Under the pieces are notes generated by a model. The model was not told where the DNA came from and did not search any database. It saw only the letters and a program-made list of their open reading frames with translations. From Omphiscola glabra (Eukaryota; Mollusca; Gastropoda; Lymnaeidae): a stretch of 64,000 nt of DNA. Shown here piece by piece: positions 33,401-44,875 of the stretch. The translations under genes and the position numbers were made by a program. The stretch is from positions 7,398,488-7,462,487 of the forward strand of contig OZ024806.1 in the NCBI GenBank assembly GCA_964017045.1. Reading direction: 5' to 3'. The first letter of the stretch is position 1; each line of letters begins with the position of its first letter.

Positions 33401-33597
33401 CCCCCACCGACACATTCAGCCCCCACCGACACATTCAGCCCCCACCGACACATTCAGCCCCCACATACACGTTCAGCCCCCACATACACATTCAGCCCCC
33501 ACATACACATTCAGCCCCCACAGACGCATGCAGCCCCCACCGCCACATTCAGCCCCTACAGACACATTCAGCCCCCAGAGACACGTTCAGCCCCAAC
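30479..33597. repeat. 3.1-kb array of mixed 20- and 21-bp units with a 1110-codon open frame
   Basis: About 150 units of two main types: a 21-bp unit (CAGCCCACCACAGACACATT plus C) and a 20-bp unit (CAGCCCCCACCGACACATTC), with TCATCC, CAGTCC and ATACAC variants. Types occur in blocks that are repeated as larger modules, for example long 21-bp runs followed by three or four 20-bp units. The plus strand is open from 30283 to 33615 although the frame shifts at every 20-bp unit, because no frame of either unit contains a stop. The peptide is a mix of HRHIQPTTDTF and PPQTHSA repeats. A splice-acceptor-like TTCTTATCTTCCTTACAG ends at 30280 and the first ATG in frame is at 30304. There is no known domain, so I regard it as non-coding satellite. 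Confidence 0.93.
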
Positions 33598-34021
33598 AAC
33601 AAAATCCGATTTTGAAAAATGGTCACGATCTACATACTAGATTACTTTAATTCTATAGCCCTTGGCTGTGTTCAAGCTGTTGTTGTCTTTTTTTTTTTAC
33701 ATTACGCCAAGGTTACATTGAGGAACTCATTAAAACTGATACTCGCCTCCCCGAAAACACCTGCTGCTCAGGAAATAACGTCATCTGAGCAGTGTGTGTT
33801 CCCCCCCGGTGCCTGGAAGGGGGTGCTGGTGTTCATATGTCACATTTGTTGTAAGACAAATCATGTATCCACCAACTATAAGAAATGATTGACTTTCTTC
33901 ACACAGCAGCTCAACAACAGCTTTAAGACACCCTTCAGACACCCTTAATGACACCACCAAGACACACACTTCACTACTTAGCCATTAGGACACCATATTC
34001 TCATCATGACACCATATTTTC
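33598..34021. other. Non-coding spacer
   Basis: Contains a GACACC-rich stretch (33925-34015). No exon is supported. Confidence 0.4.
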
Positions 34022-34240
34022 AACATTAAGATGCCATAACATGGGTGTTTAAACTTTAGGGTAACATGGCTGTTTAACTTTAAGGTAACATGGGTGTTTA
34101 ACTTTAAGGTAACATGGGTGTTTAAACTTGAGGGTAACATGGGTGTTTAACTTTAGGGTAACATGGGTGTTTAACTTTAGGGTAACATGGGTGTTTAGAC
34201 TTTAGGGTAACACGGGTGTTTAACTTTAGGGTAACATGGG
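34022..34240. repeat. 23-bp minisatellite (GTAACATGGGTGTTTAACTT)
   Basis: About nine copies with 1-bp length changes (TTTAAACTTTAGG, TTTAACTTTAAGG). Confidence 0.9.
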
Positions 34241-34389
34241 GGTTCGCCTCCTGCAGAAGTTTAGCTGCCCTTATTCGGCTGACAGGCCCATTCCACTCAC
34301 CTATTAGCCCACAACTGGTGACGACCCCCCCCCCCCCCCCCGCCATTGTGCCACAGTGCCACCTCCCGGCAACATATGGAAAGAGTTTA

Positions 34390-34844
34390 AGACATCCTTA
34401 AGACGACAAAGAAAACACAATTAGGACACCGCTCAGAAACACCTCCAGCACCACCAAGTCACCACCAAGTCACCACCAAGTCACCACCTCGGCGCCTCAT
34501 AGACTAAGGCTCCACTGAGAGGCGAAATGAACACATCATTCAAAACACCACCATGGTCCTATTACGACACCATTGAGTCAAGTTTGAGACTCACTTCCAG
34601 ACGTGGGATTTAGGCGGTTCTCACCCCAACGACTGAACCGTTGATGATTATATTTTTAAAATTAGTTTTTATTATTATATTTGTAAATTTAAAATTATTA
34701 TTTTAAATTATCTTTCAATTATTTTTGAATTATATTATTATTGTAAGTTTTTAAAATTATTTTTTTTTATTACCGTCAGCAGTTTCCTAAATTATAAAGA
34801 AGATATTTTAATTAACAGGTTTTTTCATTGTAGCGGGGTTTTTT

Positions 34845-34845
<1 letters not shown>
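34390..34845. other. Non-coding; AT-rich from 34645
   Basis: Short CACCACCAAGT repeat at about 34450-34485, then very AT-rich sequence. No gene. Confidence 0.45.
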
Positions 34846-34878
<33 letters not shown>

Positions 34879-35045
34879 AAGATGGATGGATGAATGGATG
34901 ATAGATAGATGATAGATAGATTATAGATAGATAATAGACTGATACATGGATGGATAGGATAGGATAAGATGTATAGGATAGGATAGATAATATAGGATGG
35001 ATAGGATACGATGGATAAGATAGGATGGATGGATAAATAACTGTA
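34846..35045. repeat. (TA)n(GA)n followed by GATA/GGATA tetra- and pentanucleotides
   Basis: A pure TA run then GA run (34846-34880) is followed by ATAGATAGATGA and GGATAGGATA words. Confidence 0.9.
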
Positions 35046-35804
35046 ACAATGGGCAGCGAGCCGGTTGTGACATTAAATTGTAGACCGTTTCCCGTTAGAA
35101 AGAAAGTAAATATCTCTTGTATAAATGGGCTTCATTCGAGTAGACCAGGAACCAGGAAGTAGTAACCCCCCCCCCACCCACCCCCATCCCCTATCCCACT
35201 CTGTGTGATCAAAGTAACACTGTGAACAAAATCTTCATTCTCTGCACGGAGCAGTCTGTACACTCTGTCCCATTCCCCGGCTGGCCTGCTGCTCCGTATC
35301 ATGTCAGACTGTCCAAATTAGTGTAAGCCGGGCGTTGGTAAGTTCGCTCACCCACAGGCCGGATTTGTACAAGACTTGCCAGTAAAATGAGAGGTAATCT
35401 TTTGACGCTCAGACTGAGAGCATTGCTGTGAATTGTTAATGCTCTGGGGATGATAGTTCGTGGTCGGGGGTGGGGGGTGGAGGCTTGACAATCTAAGACT
35501 AATTCTTACACCAGGGACTAGAGCACTGCAATAAGAAATTTCACCGTCGATATTCCCAGTTACGTATCAATCATCACTGTCTGCGACCGGGCCTAAGTTC
35601 AATAATCTGACCAACGGTTTTGTGAACTGTAATTTTCTTTCCAATAGGCTTTGGTGCAGGCAATGGGGTGAAAAAGAGAAAAGACTTTTAGTGTTTTAGT
35701 TACTCCAAAACAGAAAGTGTCATTGCTGACTGTGCTGTCTCGGCGAGTTAACTTAGAAGAAACATTAACGGAAGGCACAAAAGTGATTTTATTGAAATAC
35801 GTGT
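35046..35804. other. Unique non-coding sequence
   Basis: A donor-like CGTTG|GTAAGT occurs at about 35338, but the preceding sequence has stops in all frames soon upstream of it. I do not call an exon. Confidence 0.4.
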
Positions 35805-36065
35805 TTTCTTTACAGCCCCTCACATAATATATGTGCGAGACGGATATCATCCTTTTTTCTTTACAGGTCCTCGCGTAATATATGTGTGAGACTGAATATC
35901 ATCCATCTTTTCTTTACAGCTACTCACATAATATATATGTGAGACTGAATATCATCCATCTTTTATTTACAGCTACTCACATAATATATATGTGAAACTG
36001 AATATCATCCATCTTTTCTTTACAGCTACTCACATAATATATATGTGAGAATGAATATCATCCAT
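35805..36065. repeat. 51/52-bp minisatellite carrying splice-acceptor-like motifs
   Basis: Five copies of TTCTTTACAGCTACTCACAT, then AATATATGTGAGACTGAATA and TCATCCATCT. Each copy includes a pyrimidine-rich TTTTCTTTACAG that resembles a 3' splice site. The first two copies are more diverged (CCCCTCAC, GTCCTCGC). Confidence 0.9.
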
Positions 36066-36069
36066 CTTT

Positions 36070-36288
36070 CCGAAACTATATACCACAAAGGACTCACCCC
36101 AACCCCCCCCCCCCACGCGCCCCCCCCCCCCCCCAATATTCTAGTTGTCTGCTTCTGAATCTGAAACAAACTAGGAAAGGGGGGGGGGAGCATTGAGTGC
36201 CAGGGGTTCAGAAAAAAAAATCTCTACCAAGATGGTTCAAGCCGGTCCTAGGATACAGCAAGTTTTTTTTTTCTTTAGTGCAATAGGG
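36070..36288. other. Homopolymer-rich spacer
   Basis: C runs at 36103-36134 and a G run at 36180-36189. These may be assembly-sensitive. Confidence 0.5.
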
Positions 36289-36482
36289 CAGTGCTACTGA
36301 CTGTGGGGGTCCGCGACCTGACACAGATCCGGGGTCATTCGGTCGACGGTCCACAAAAAGTCAAAAGTTTTAGACAAATAATTCAACGCAATTTAAAGTG
36401 CGCCAGGAATAATGATTATTATTTTTTTATAATGCGGATATCTGTTGGCAGTCCGTTATGCTTAGAAGTTTGAGAAGCACTG
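36289..36482. mobile_element. hAT MITE, family D
   Basis: The left end CAGTGCTACTGACTGTGGGG and the right end AGAAGTTTGAGAAGCACTG are inverted. The flanks CAATAGGG and CTATAGAC match only at 5 of 8 positions. GGTCCGCGACC in the interior places it with the 56534 copy. Confidence 0.78.
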
Positions 36483-36841
36483 CTATAGACTATAGAGGAC
36501 ATACACATAATTTGTGTGCTAATGTTTAGATTTGGCTAATGCTCTCGATATGCGTTACTTGGTGTGTCAGTGCCAGAAAAAGTAAGGGGGGGGGGGAGGG
36601 GGCGTGAGAGGGGTTATTCAGCAATTGATTTAGGGACAACTTTAATTGCCATGTGTATTCATTGTTGGTCATGAACCGTCTGGTAGGAAGGGGTCACGCC
36701 AATCACCTGGTGCACAGACCCGTGGTGAACCGGAACTGAATACCGCTTCGGGGCGAACTCCCAAAATTGCCACCCTGGGGGCTGACCCCAGGTACGCCAC
36801 GGTCAGAGATTACAAATATACTAGTTCCCGATCATCTAGTG

Positions 36842-37047
36842 CAGTGGTCGGCAAAGCGCGGCTCGTGAGCCGCATGCGGCTCCTTAGCGACCTGAGTGCG
36901 GCTCGGCCAGCCGGTCACAAATCGATTTTAACTCCGAAAAACATGGTTCTTGACAGGTTATTGAAAAGAAATTTGGCTCTCAAAATTTTCTTAATTGTCC
37001 TGCTGATGATTTTTGTGTGCTTTGACTAATGAGTTTGCCGATCACTG
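36842..37047. mobile_element. hAT MITE (CAGTGGTCGGCAAA type) with perfect target duplication
   Basis: The left end CAGTGGTCGGCAAAGCGCGG and the right end GTTTGCCGATCACTG are inverted. ATCTAGTG flanks both sides exactly (36834-36841 and 37048-37055). The target itself, CTAGTTCCCGATCATCTAGTG, is a lone copy of the unit that is tandemly repeated at 37362-37900. Confidence 0.92.
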
Positions 37048-37096
37048 ATCTAGTGTGCCAATCATGTTAAGAACCAACTTGAATTTCTTTTCTTTA

Positions 37097-37269
37097 GGGT
37101 CGGTTCACACGATCAAATTTCGCGTCAAATTGTTGCATGAACGCACTATTTTGTGCGTGGTTTCCTTTTTGGAGAATTTGATCAAATAGTAATTTGAAAG
37201 TTGTGACAAGGCTTCATACACGAGTTGCATCAAATGCTTGAAGGAAAATTTGATCGTGTGCACCGACCC
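37097..37269. mobile_element. PIF/Harbinger-like MITE with TTA target duplication
   Basis: The left end GGGTCGGTTCACACGATCAA and the right end TTGATCGTGTGCACCGACCC are inverted repeats. TTA flanks both sides (37094-37096 and 37270-37272), as expected for PIF/Harbinger. It is 173 bp and non-coding. The second copy, inverted and older, is at 9224-9399. Confidence 0.85.
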
Positions 37270-37361
37270 TTAGCCCTTTATCCTTGAGAAAGATGCCGAA
37301 GCAACTCTCACCTTCGTCTCGGGAGACCCCACCAGAAAAGGTGAGTTATTAGATCCACCAT

Positions 37362-37900
37362 AGTATAAAACTACAATTCTAGTTCCCAATCATCTAGTGG
37401 ATCCCCCGTAGTACATAAAATTACTGTCCTAGTTCCCAATCATCTAGTGGATCCCCCGTAGTACATAAAATTACTGTCCTAGTTCCCAATCATCTAGTGG
37501 ATCCCCCGTAGTACATAAAATTACTGTCCTAGTTCCCAATCATCTAGTGGATCCACCATAGTACATAAAATTACAATCCTAGCTACCAGTCATTTAATGG
37601 ATCCACCATAGTACATAAAATTACAGTCCTAGTTCCCAGTCATCTAATGGATCCACCATAGTACATAAAATTACTGTCCTAGTTCCCAATCATCTAGTGG
37701 ATCCACCATAGTACATAAAATTACAATCCTAGCTACCAGTCATTTAATGGATCCACCAGAGTACATAAAATTACAATCCTAGTTTACAATCATCCAGTGG
37801 ATCCACTATAGTACATAAAAATACAATCCTATTTCCCAATCAGCCGGTTGATTCACCATGGTACATAAAACTACAATCTCCCTTCCCAATCATATCGTGG
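37362..37900. repeat. 57-58-bp minisatellite
   Basis: About nine copies of CTAGTTCCCAATCATCTAGT, then GGATCCCCCGTAGTACATAA and AATTACTGTC. Right-hand copies are more diverged (AGCTACCAGTCATTTAATGG, CAGCCGGTTGATTC). A single related unit lies at 36820-36841. Confidence 0.9.
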
Positions 37901-38219
37901 AGTTCGCTATACAACAGGTCACTACTCAAGTTGCTAGAAAAAGCTATTTATAGATTCTAACATGTTCTTTCTCCACATGTCGTATGTCTGAGCTGGGTGC
38001 TTTTAGGTCAGAACACGTCCATTACAAGCGTGGTTGCGTTGCTCCCCCCCCCCCCCTCTGGTTAGTTTAGTTGTAAACGGCGTTAACAACTGCCATGGAA
38101 TTTAGTGTCTATGCGTTGTTGTTGTTGTTTATTAATCTACTCTCTGTACCAATACCCTTAATTTGTTCTGTTTCTTATGGTCACAGTGTTCATTCTGACG
38201 TCGACTCTAAAGTATATAC

Positions 38220-38594
38220 CAGGGGTCCTCAAACTACGGCCCGCGGGCCAGATCCCACTCGTGGGCCAGATTCGGCGCGCCAAGGGTCCTTAATCTTGTG
38301 TCGCCCCTACGGGTATCTGGCTAATAGGGAAACATATGGAAAAGGACGTCGGTTAAATCATTAGCCAAACTTCCCTTCGAAATACATTCAGTTTATTTTG
38401 GAGGGATTTTTTTCTAAATTTTTTGATAAGCTATTTTTTTTTTCAAGTTGTGTTTTTTTTTCTTCTTCATTACAATTAACTTATGTGCAGTGTGCACAGA
38501 ATTCGTTCATATTCGGTTTAAAGTATAGTCAGGCCCCTGACAATATCTGTGGACACTGAGCTGGCTCCTTGCTTAAAAAGTTTGAGGACTCCTG
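38220..38594. mobile_element. hAT MITE (CAGGGGTCCTCAAACTACGG type)
   Basis: The left end CAGGGGTCCTCAAACTACGG is followed by CCCGCGGGCCAGAT. The right end is AAAAAGTTTGAGGACTCCTG. The 375-bp interior is AT-rich and non-coding. I could not assign a target duplication. The type resembles Charlie-like hAT elements known from vertebrates. Confidence 0.82.
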
Positions 38595-38753
38595 ATATCG
38601 ACTGGCCTGTATGATATACACCAATTTTTTTTTTAACAGAGTAGCTTGCCCTTGTACACTGCCCACTTTTCCCACTCGGAAGGTTCCTAATTCCTGTTTG
38701 ATAATTCTAAACTCGATTCTAGCAACTTAAGTAAGGCTAATTAAAACAGACCA

Positions 38754-38834
<81 letters not shown>

Positions 38835-39124
38835 AAGTATTCTTTCAATCTAAAAAGTTTCTTTACTTTAAATTCACAGTATCGCCATCCAATCCATGGT
38901 TACGTAGCTCAGTGTAGGTCGCGACCAATGGTATGAAGCCGGAACAACTCTGCTCTCCCGGGAAATAAAAAAAGTTTATTATTGTGCCCCGTAGGTGGCT
39001 GGTGCCTTACGTGTTGTCAGTGACAGGACATGTCAGTCCTGACTCAGACGTCGCTTTTTCCGACAGTCATTTTGACAGCGCTACAACAGCTACTTGCTTT
39101 GTCTGACACACACTTTCTCTTGTG
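38595..39124. other. Non-coding spacer with a (TA)n(GA)n tract
   Basis: Pure TA at 38757-38808 then GA at 38809-38834. No exon is supported in the rest. Confidence 0.6.
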
Positions 39125-39305
39125 CAGAAGCGTGGCTATAGGGGGGGGGGGACAGGTGACCCCGGGCGCCAGACTATAGGGGGCGCAAAAATGAGCTTTG
39201 ATAATATTTTGATGAAAATAATGGGTTTCAGATTTGAGGTTTGGGGGTGTGGGGGTGTAAAATGAATCTTGCACCCGGGCGCCATACACTCCAGCTACGC
39301 CTCTG
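39125..39305. mobile_element. hAT MITE, family A
   Basis: The left end CAGAAGCGTGGCTATAGG and the right end CCAGCTACGCCTCTG are inverted. The flanks CTCTTGTG (39117-39124) and CTCATGTG (39306-39313) match at 7 of 8 positions. Confidence 0.85.
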
Positions 39306-39477
39306 CTCATGTGAACTCAATACATTGATAACCACTATACATGCAATGTGGCGTCAAGGATTTAAACAATACATGTATTTTTCTCAATGTAAGGACCGAG
39401 ATATAAAAAAAAAAAATAGATTCTCCCTTCTCTCATATTTTACCAGCGTGCCCCTCCCCAACTCTTAAAGTCAACAT

Positions 39478-39592
39478 TGTCCCTAATTACATCGTCACTA
39501 ATTACATTGTCACTCATTAAATTATCACTAAGTACATTGTCACTAATTACACTGACACTAATTACACTGACACTAATTACACTGTCACTAAT
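39478..39592. repeat. 15-bp minisatellite (TCACTAATTACATTG)
   Basis: About seven copies with A/G/T changes. Confidence 0.8.
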
Positions 39593-39966
39593 TGTGGGAA
39601 GTTTCATGGCTTATAACAGCTGATTTTTTTTTGTACGCTTGAGAAATACGTTTAGATATCTTGAGTGAAGATGTTCTAGTTAACAAACAGTTGTGTTGGT
39701 AAGAATATTAATGTGTGTGCTGAAAAGGAAATATGAACACTGAAATTCTCAAGAAACGTCCCTTTATTTGCATCAATAAAAGAATTTCATCCAATCTTAT
39801 CTTATTTATCTTATCATATTTAGTGTTTTGATTTGGGGACACAGATGAAATATCAGAACCGCTGAATCATTTTTGTTTGCCATCGCTACCACGCTGCACT
39901 TTAAACGATATGTCCTTGTTGTTCTATTCCCAGGATGGGAGGGTCACTGGAGGAAATCGGTTACCC

Positions 39967-40223
39967 CAGGGGATCTTAAACCATCGGCCTCGTGCTCAAT
40001 TCGGGAAGCTGGTATCACAGTATATGTAAAGGATAACTTTAAAAAAAAGACACACAGAGAAGAAACGAGTACGGGAATGTGTTTAGGAAGAATTAAAGGA
40101 ACACGCTAAGGAACAAGTAAAGGAACAATCAAATATACAAGACCGTAAAGGAAAGGTTTAAACAAATATATTTATTATAACAAGATATGTATTTGTTTCG
40201 TTTGAAAAGTTTGAGAACCACTG
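39967..40223. mobile_element. hAT-like MITE
   Basis: The left end CAGGGGATCTTAAACCATCGG and the right end AAAAGTTTGAGAACCACTG are approximate inverted repeats. It is about 257 bp. No target duplication was recognised, so the call rests on the termini only. Confidence 0.5.
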
Positions 40224-40479
40224 GGGAAAAAAGATGGTGTGAGTTAGAGCCAGGGTGTTGTGTATTGGTGTAACGAGAGCAACATCTCCTCAATGAAAAA
40301 CAGCAAGTCTACTCGGTTGAACTTTGTACTCCCCAACCACAAGTCACGGGAACTGCTCGCCATCATCAGGGGTTCTTACACGGGGAACCATGGGCTCAAC
40401 ATTATCACGTTACTTTTATCTTGTTTGCTGGTAAATAAGACTGGCTTATAAAATTTCTACGTGGGTAAGGGGGAAGAAA

Positions 40480-43005
40480 GTTGTGTAACTTGATCAATGT
40501 TACAGCCTGGCTGGTGGTGTTGGTTGATCAATGTTACAGTCTTACTGGTGGTGTTGGTTGATCAATGTTACAGCCTGACTGGTGGTGTTGGTTGATCAAT
40601 GTTAGAGCCTGACTGGTGGAGTTGGTTGATCAATGTTACAGCCTGACTGGTGGTGTTGGTTGATCAATGTTACAGCCTGACTGGTGGTGTTGGTTGATCA
40701 ATGTTACAGCCTGACTGGTGGTGTTGGTTGATCAATGTTACAGCCTGGCTGGTGGAGTTGGTTGATCAATGTTACAGCCTGACTGGTGGTGTTGGTTGAT
40801 CAATGTTACAGCCTGACTGGTGGTGTTGGTTGATCAATGTTACAGCCTGGCTGGTGGAGTTGGTTGATCAATGTTACAGCCTGACTGGTGGTGTTGGTTG
40901 ATCAATGTTACAGCCTGACTGGTGGTGTTGGTTGATCAATGTTACAGTCTGACTGGTGGTGTTGGTTGATCAATGTTACAGCCTGACTGGTGGTGTTGGT
41001 TGATCAATGTTACAGCCTGACTGGTGGTGTTGGTTGATCAATGTTACAGCCTGACTGGTGGTGTTGGTTGATCAATGTTACAGTCTTACTGGTGGTGTTG
41101 GTTGATCAATGTTACAGCCTGGCTGGTGGTGTTGGTTGATCAATGTTACAGCCTGACTGGTGGAGTTGGTTGATCAATGTTACAGCCTGACTGGTGGTGT
41201 TGGTTGATCAATGTTACAGTCTTACTGGTGGTGTTGGTTGATCAATGTTACAGTCTGACTGGTGGTGTTGGTTGATCAATGTTACAGCCTGACTGGTGGT
41301 GTTGGTTGATCAATGTTACAGCCTGACTGGTGGTGTTGGTTGATCAATGTTACAGCCTGGCTGGTGGAGTTGGTTGATCAATGTTACAGTCTGACTGGTG
41401 GTGTTGGTTGATCAATGTTACAGTCTGACTGGTGGTGTTGGTTGATCAATGTTACAGCCTGACTGGTGGAGTTGGTTGATCAATGTGACAGCCTGATTGG
41501 TGGTGTTGGTTGATCAATGTTACAGCCTGACTGGTGGAGTTGGTTGATCAATGTTACAGTCTGGCTGGTGGTGTTGGTTGATCAATGTTACAGTCTTACT
41601 GGTGGTGTTGGTTGATCAATGTTACAGTCTTACTGGTGGTGTTGGTTGATCAATGTTACAGTCTGACTGGTGATGTTGGTTGATCAATGTTACAGCCTGG
41701 CTGGTGGAGTTGGTTGATCAATGTTACAGTCTGACTGGTGGTGTTGGTTGATCAATGTTACAGTCTGACTGGTGGTGTTGGTTGATCAATGTTACAGCCT
41801 GGCTGGTGGTGTTGGTTGATCAATGTTACAGCCTGACTGGTGGTGTTGGTTGATCAATGTTACAGCTGACTGGTGGTGTTGGTTGATCAATGTTACAGTC
41901 TTACTGGTGGTGTTGGTTGATCAATGTTACAGCTGACTGGTGGTGTTGGTTGATCAATGTTACAGCCTGACTGGAGGAGTTGGTTGATCAATGTTACAGC
42001 TGACTGGTGGTGTTGGTTGATCAATGTTACAGTCTGGCTGGTGGTGTTGGTTGATCAATGTTACTGCCTGACTGGTGGTGTTGGTTGATCAATGTTACTG
42101 CCTGGCTGGTGGAGTTGGTTGATCAATGTTACTGCCTGGCTGGTGGTGTTGGTTGATCAATGTTACAGTCTGACTGGTGGAGTTGGTTGATCAATGTTAC
42201 TGCCTGGCTGGTGGTGTTGGTTGATCAATGTTACTGCCTGGCTGGTGATGTTGGTTGATCAATGTTACAGCCTGGCTGGTGGTGTTGGTTGATCAATGTT
42301 ACTGCCTGGCTGGTGGAGTTGGTTGATCAATGTTACAGCCTGGCTGGTGGTGTTGGTTGATCAATGTTACAGCCTGGCTGGTGCTGTTGGTTGATCAATG
42401 TTACAGCCTGGCTGGTGGTGTTGGTTGATCAATGTTACAGCCTGGCTGGTGGTGTTGGTTGATCAATGTTACAGCCTGACTGGTGGTGTTGGTTGATCAA
42501 TGTTACAGCCTGACTGGTGGTGTTGGTTGATCAATGTTACAGCCTGACTGGTGGTGTTGGTTGATCAATGTTACAGTCTGGCTGGTGGAGTTGGTTGATC
42601 AATGTTACAGCCTGACTGGTGGTGTTGGTTGATCAATGTTACAGCCTGACTGGTGGTGTTGGTTGATCAATGTTACAGCCTGACTGGTGGTGTTGGTTGA
42701 TCAATGTTACAGCCTGACTGGTGGTGTTGGTTGATCAATGTTACAGCCTGACTGGTGGAGTTGGTTGATCAATGTTACAGCCTGACTGGTGGTGTTGGTT
42801 GATCAATGTTACAGCCTGACTGGTGGTGTTGGTTGATCAATGTTACAGCCTGGCTGGTGGTGTTGGTTGATCAATGTTACAGCCTGGCTGGTGGTGTTGG
42901 TTGATCAATGTTACAGCCTGACTGGTGGTGTTGGTTGATCAATGTTACAGCCTGGCTGATGGTGTTGGTTGATCAAGGTTACAGCCTGGCTGGTGGTGTT
43001 GTAAA
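40480..43005. repeat. 34-bp minisatellite, about 74 copies
   Basis: GGTTGATCAATGTTACAGCC followed by TGACTGGTGGTGTT. Each copy has the palindrome TTGATCAA. Variable sites are GCC/TCT, TGAC/TGGC/TTAC and GGTGTT/GGAGTT; copies with ACTGCC cluster at 42060-42310. A few copies are 33 bp (CAGCTGACT). Confidence 0.96.
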
Positions 43006-43149
43006 ATATATTGTAAAGGAAAAAACATTTTTTTACTCATTCTATAGCACACACATAAACATGAACACACACACACAATTTTGTATTTTAAAAATAGACT
43101 ACGCTGGAGCCCGAGTTCGCATGATTAAACTAAGTCAAGTACAGGGGAC

Positions 43150-43803
43150 TACTATTGACTCATACTGAGCTCCAACTGACTCTATTGGCTCACACTTAGC
43201 TCCTACTCACTCACACTGAGCTCCAGCTGACTCTATTGGCTCACACTTAGCTCCTACTCACTCACACTGAGCTCCTACTCACTCACACTGAGCTCCAACT
43301 GACTCTATTGGCTAACACTCAGCTCCTACTTACTCACACTGAGCCCAGACTGACTCTATTGGCTCACACTTAGCTCCTACTCACTCACACTGAGCCCCAA
43401 CTGACTCTATTGGATCACACTTAGTTCCTACTCACTCACACTGAGCTCCTACTCACTCACTGAGCTCCAACTGACTCGATGGGCTCACACTTAGCTCCTA
43501 CTCACTCACACTCAGCTCCAACTGACTCTATTGGCTCACACTTAGCTCCTACTCACCCACACTGAGCTCCAACTGACTCTATTGGCTCACACTTAGCTCC
43601 TACTCACTCACACTGAGCTCCTACTCACTCACACTGAGCTCCAACTGACTCTATTGGCTCACACTTAGCTCCTACTCACTCACACTGAGCTCCAACTGAC
43701 TCTATTGGCTCACACTTAGCTCCTACTCACTCACACTGAGCTCCAACTGACTCTATTGGCTCACACTTAGCTCCTACTCACTCACACTGAGCTCCAACTG
43801 ACT
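43150..43803. repeat. 51-bp minisatellite built from two related halves
   Basis: AGCTCCTACTCACTCACACT, GAGCTCCAACTGACTCTATT and GGCTCACACTT. In several copies the 20-bp CTCCTACTCACTCACACTGAG half is itself duplicated. About 12-13 copies. Confidence 0.94.
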
Positions 43804-44875
43804 CGCACCGGCCTTCTGGTTACATGAAAGGCCACCCCCACCCCACAAAATAAACACACACACAAATTATAATAAATTAATGAAATAAATAATTCATTAA
43901 TTAAAAATAAATAACTAAATAACAAATAAAATAAAAATTTATAATGGTTTAATTAGAATTTACAATACAAACATGCCTAAGTCTTTTCACTTCCATTTTT
44001 ATTTTTATTTAATTTTTTTTTAAAGTGTATACGCATAAAATATTTCAGTACACAGGCGAGAGACGATTCTAAAAGTCAAACCTTTAGGTAAATTGCAATT
44101 TTTAAATCTTTTATAAATCCGAAATCTACCCTTTACAAACTCTTTTCCCAAAACACGATGTATATCTATATATAGCCCTTCTCCCCCTAGCTACTCCTAA
44201 ATGATGTCACTCGGTTCATAGACTCTCTCAACAATCGAATTTTGAGAACCGCTGGGCCGGCAGCAATATATAAATATATATATATAATTTATATAAACGT
44301 CCTTTGCTGTTTTGAAGCCCTGTACTTTATTGACAGAATATTATTACTGCTCATCACCTTGGCAAGACTCAGGTAAGATTATACTTCACAGTTGACAACA
44401 TTGGGGGGGGGGGGGAGTGGAGAGGGGGGCGCGGGATTACCTTTACTGGCGTAATCAAAACACCTCATAACCTTGTACACTTTGTAGATGACATGGTTGG
44501 TGAGGGGACTGGAAAGGGGTGGTGGGGGTGAAGGATTTGCGAGGGAGGGTGAATTTAGGGGGAGGGGCGGTGCTGCTGGTTAAAGCAGGTCAATGGACGA
44601 AGCAACAGAAACAATGAGATCATCTTGACGTCTCCACAAGTTTACCCCCCCCCTTTTTTTTTTCTCGATATTACCTGTAATTGTTTATCCCACAGGTTCC
44701 CAAACTGTTTGTATGTCTTGACCCTTGACCACCCATTTTATAGACGCAAATTGACCCGTGGCCCAAAGCAAAGTGATGCCCGGGACCCGATACATTAAAA
44801 AAAAAAATATACGGTAACAGAAATCACATTGAAATGATACGTTCCTAATGAGAGGAGTGTTAAGTGCTTCTAAAC
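43804..44875. other. AT-rich non-coding sequence
   Basis: AAATAAAT-type low complexity at 43850-43950 and (AT)n near 44265-44290. A 36-bp in-frame segment (44337-44372) with acceptor TTTATTGACAG and donor CAG|GTAAGA could be a micro-exon, but it is too short to support. A hAT-like end CAGGTTCCCAAACTG is at 44693. Confidence 0.45.

Noticed and set aside
30283..33615. 1110-codon plus-strand open frame as a gene
   Set aside because: It is almost entirely 20/21-bp repeat, all frames of the unit are stop-free, and no domain is recognisable. Its nominal first codon is GTG, with the first ATG at 30304.
34022..34240. Interstitial telomere repeat (TTAGGG)
   Set aside because: TTAGGG occurs once per 23-bp unit only, inside a longer minisatellite unit, and not as a tandem hexamer.
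44337..44372. 36-bp micro-exon with TTTATTGACAG acceptor and CAG|GTAAGA donor
   Set aside because: It is only 12 codons, with no neighbouring exons found to support it.
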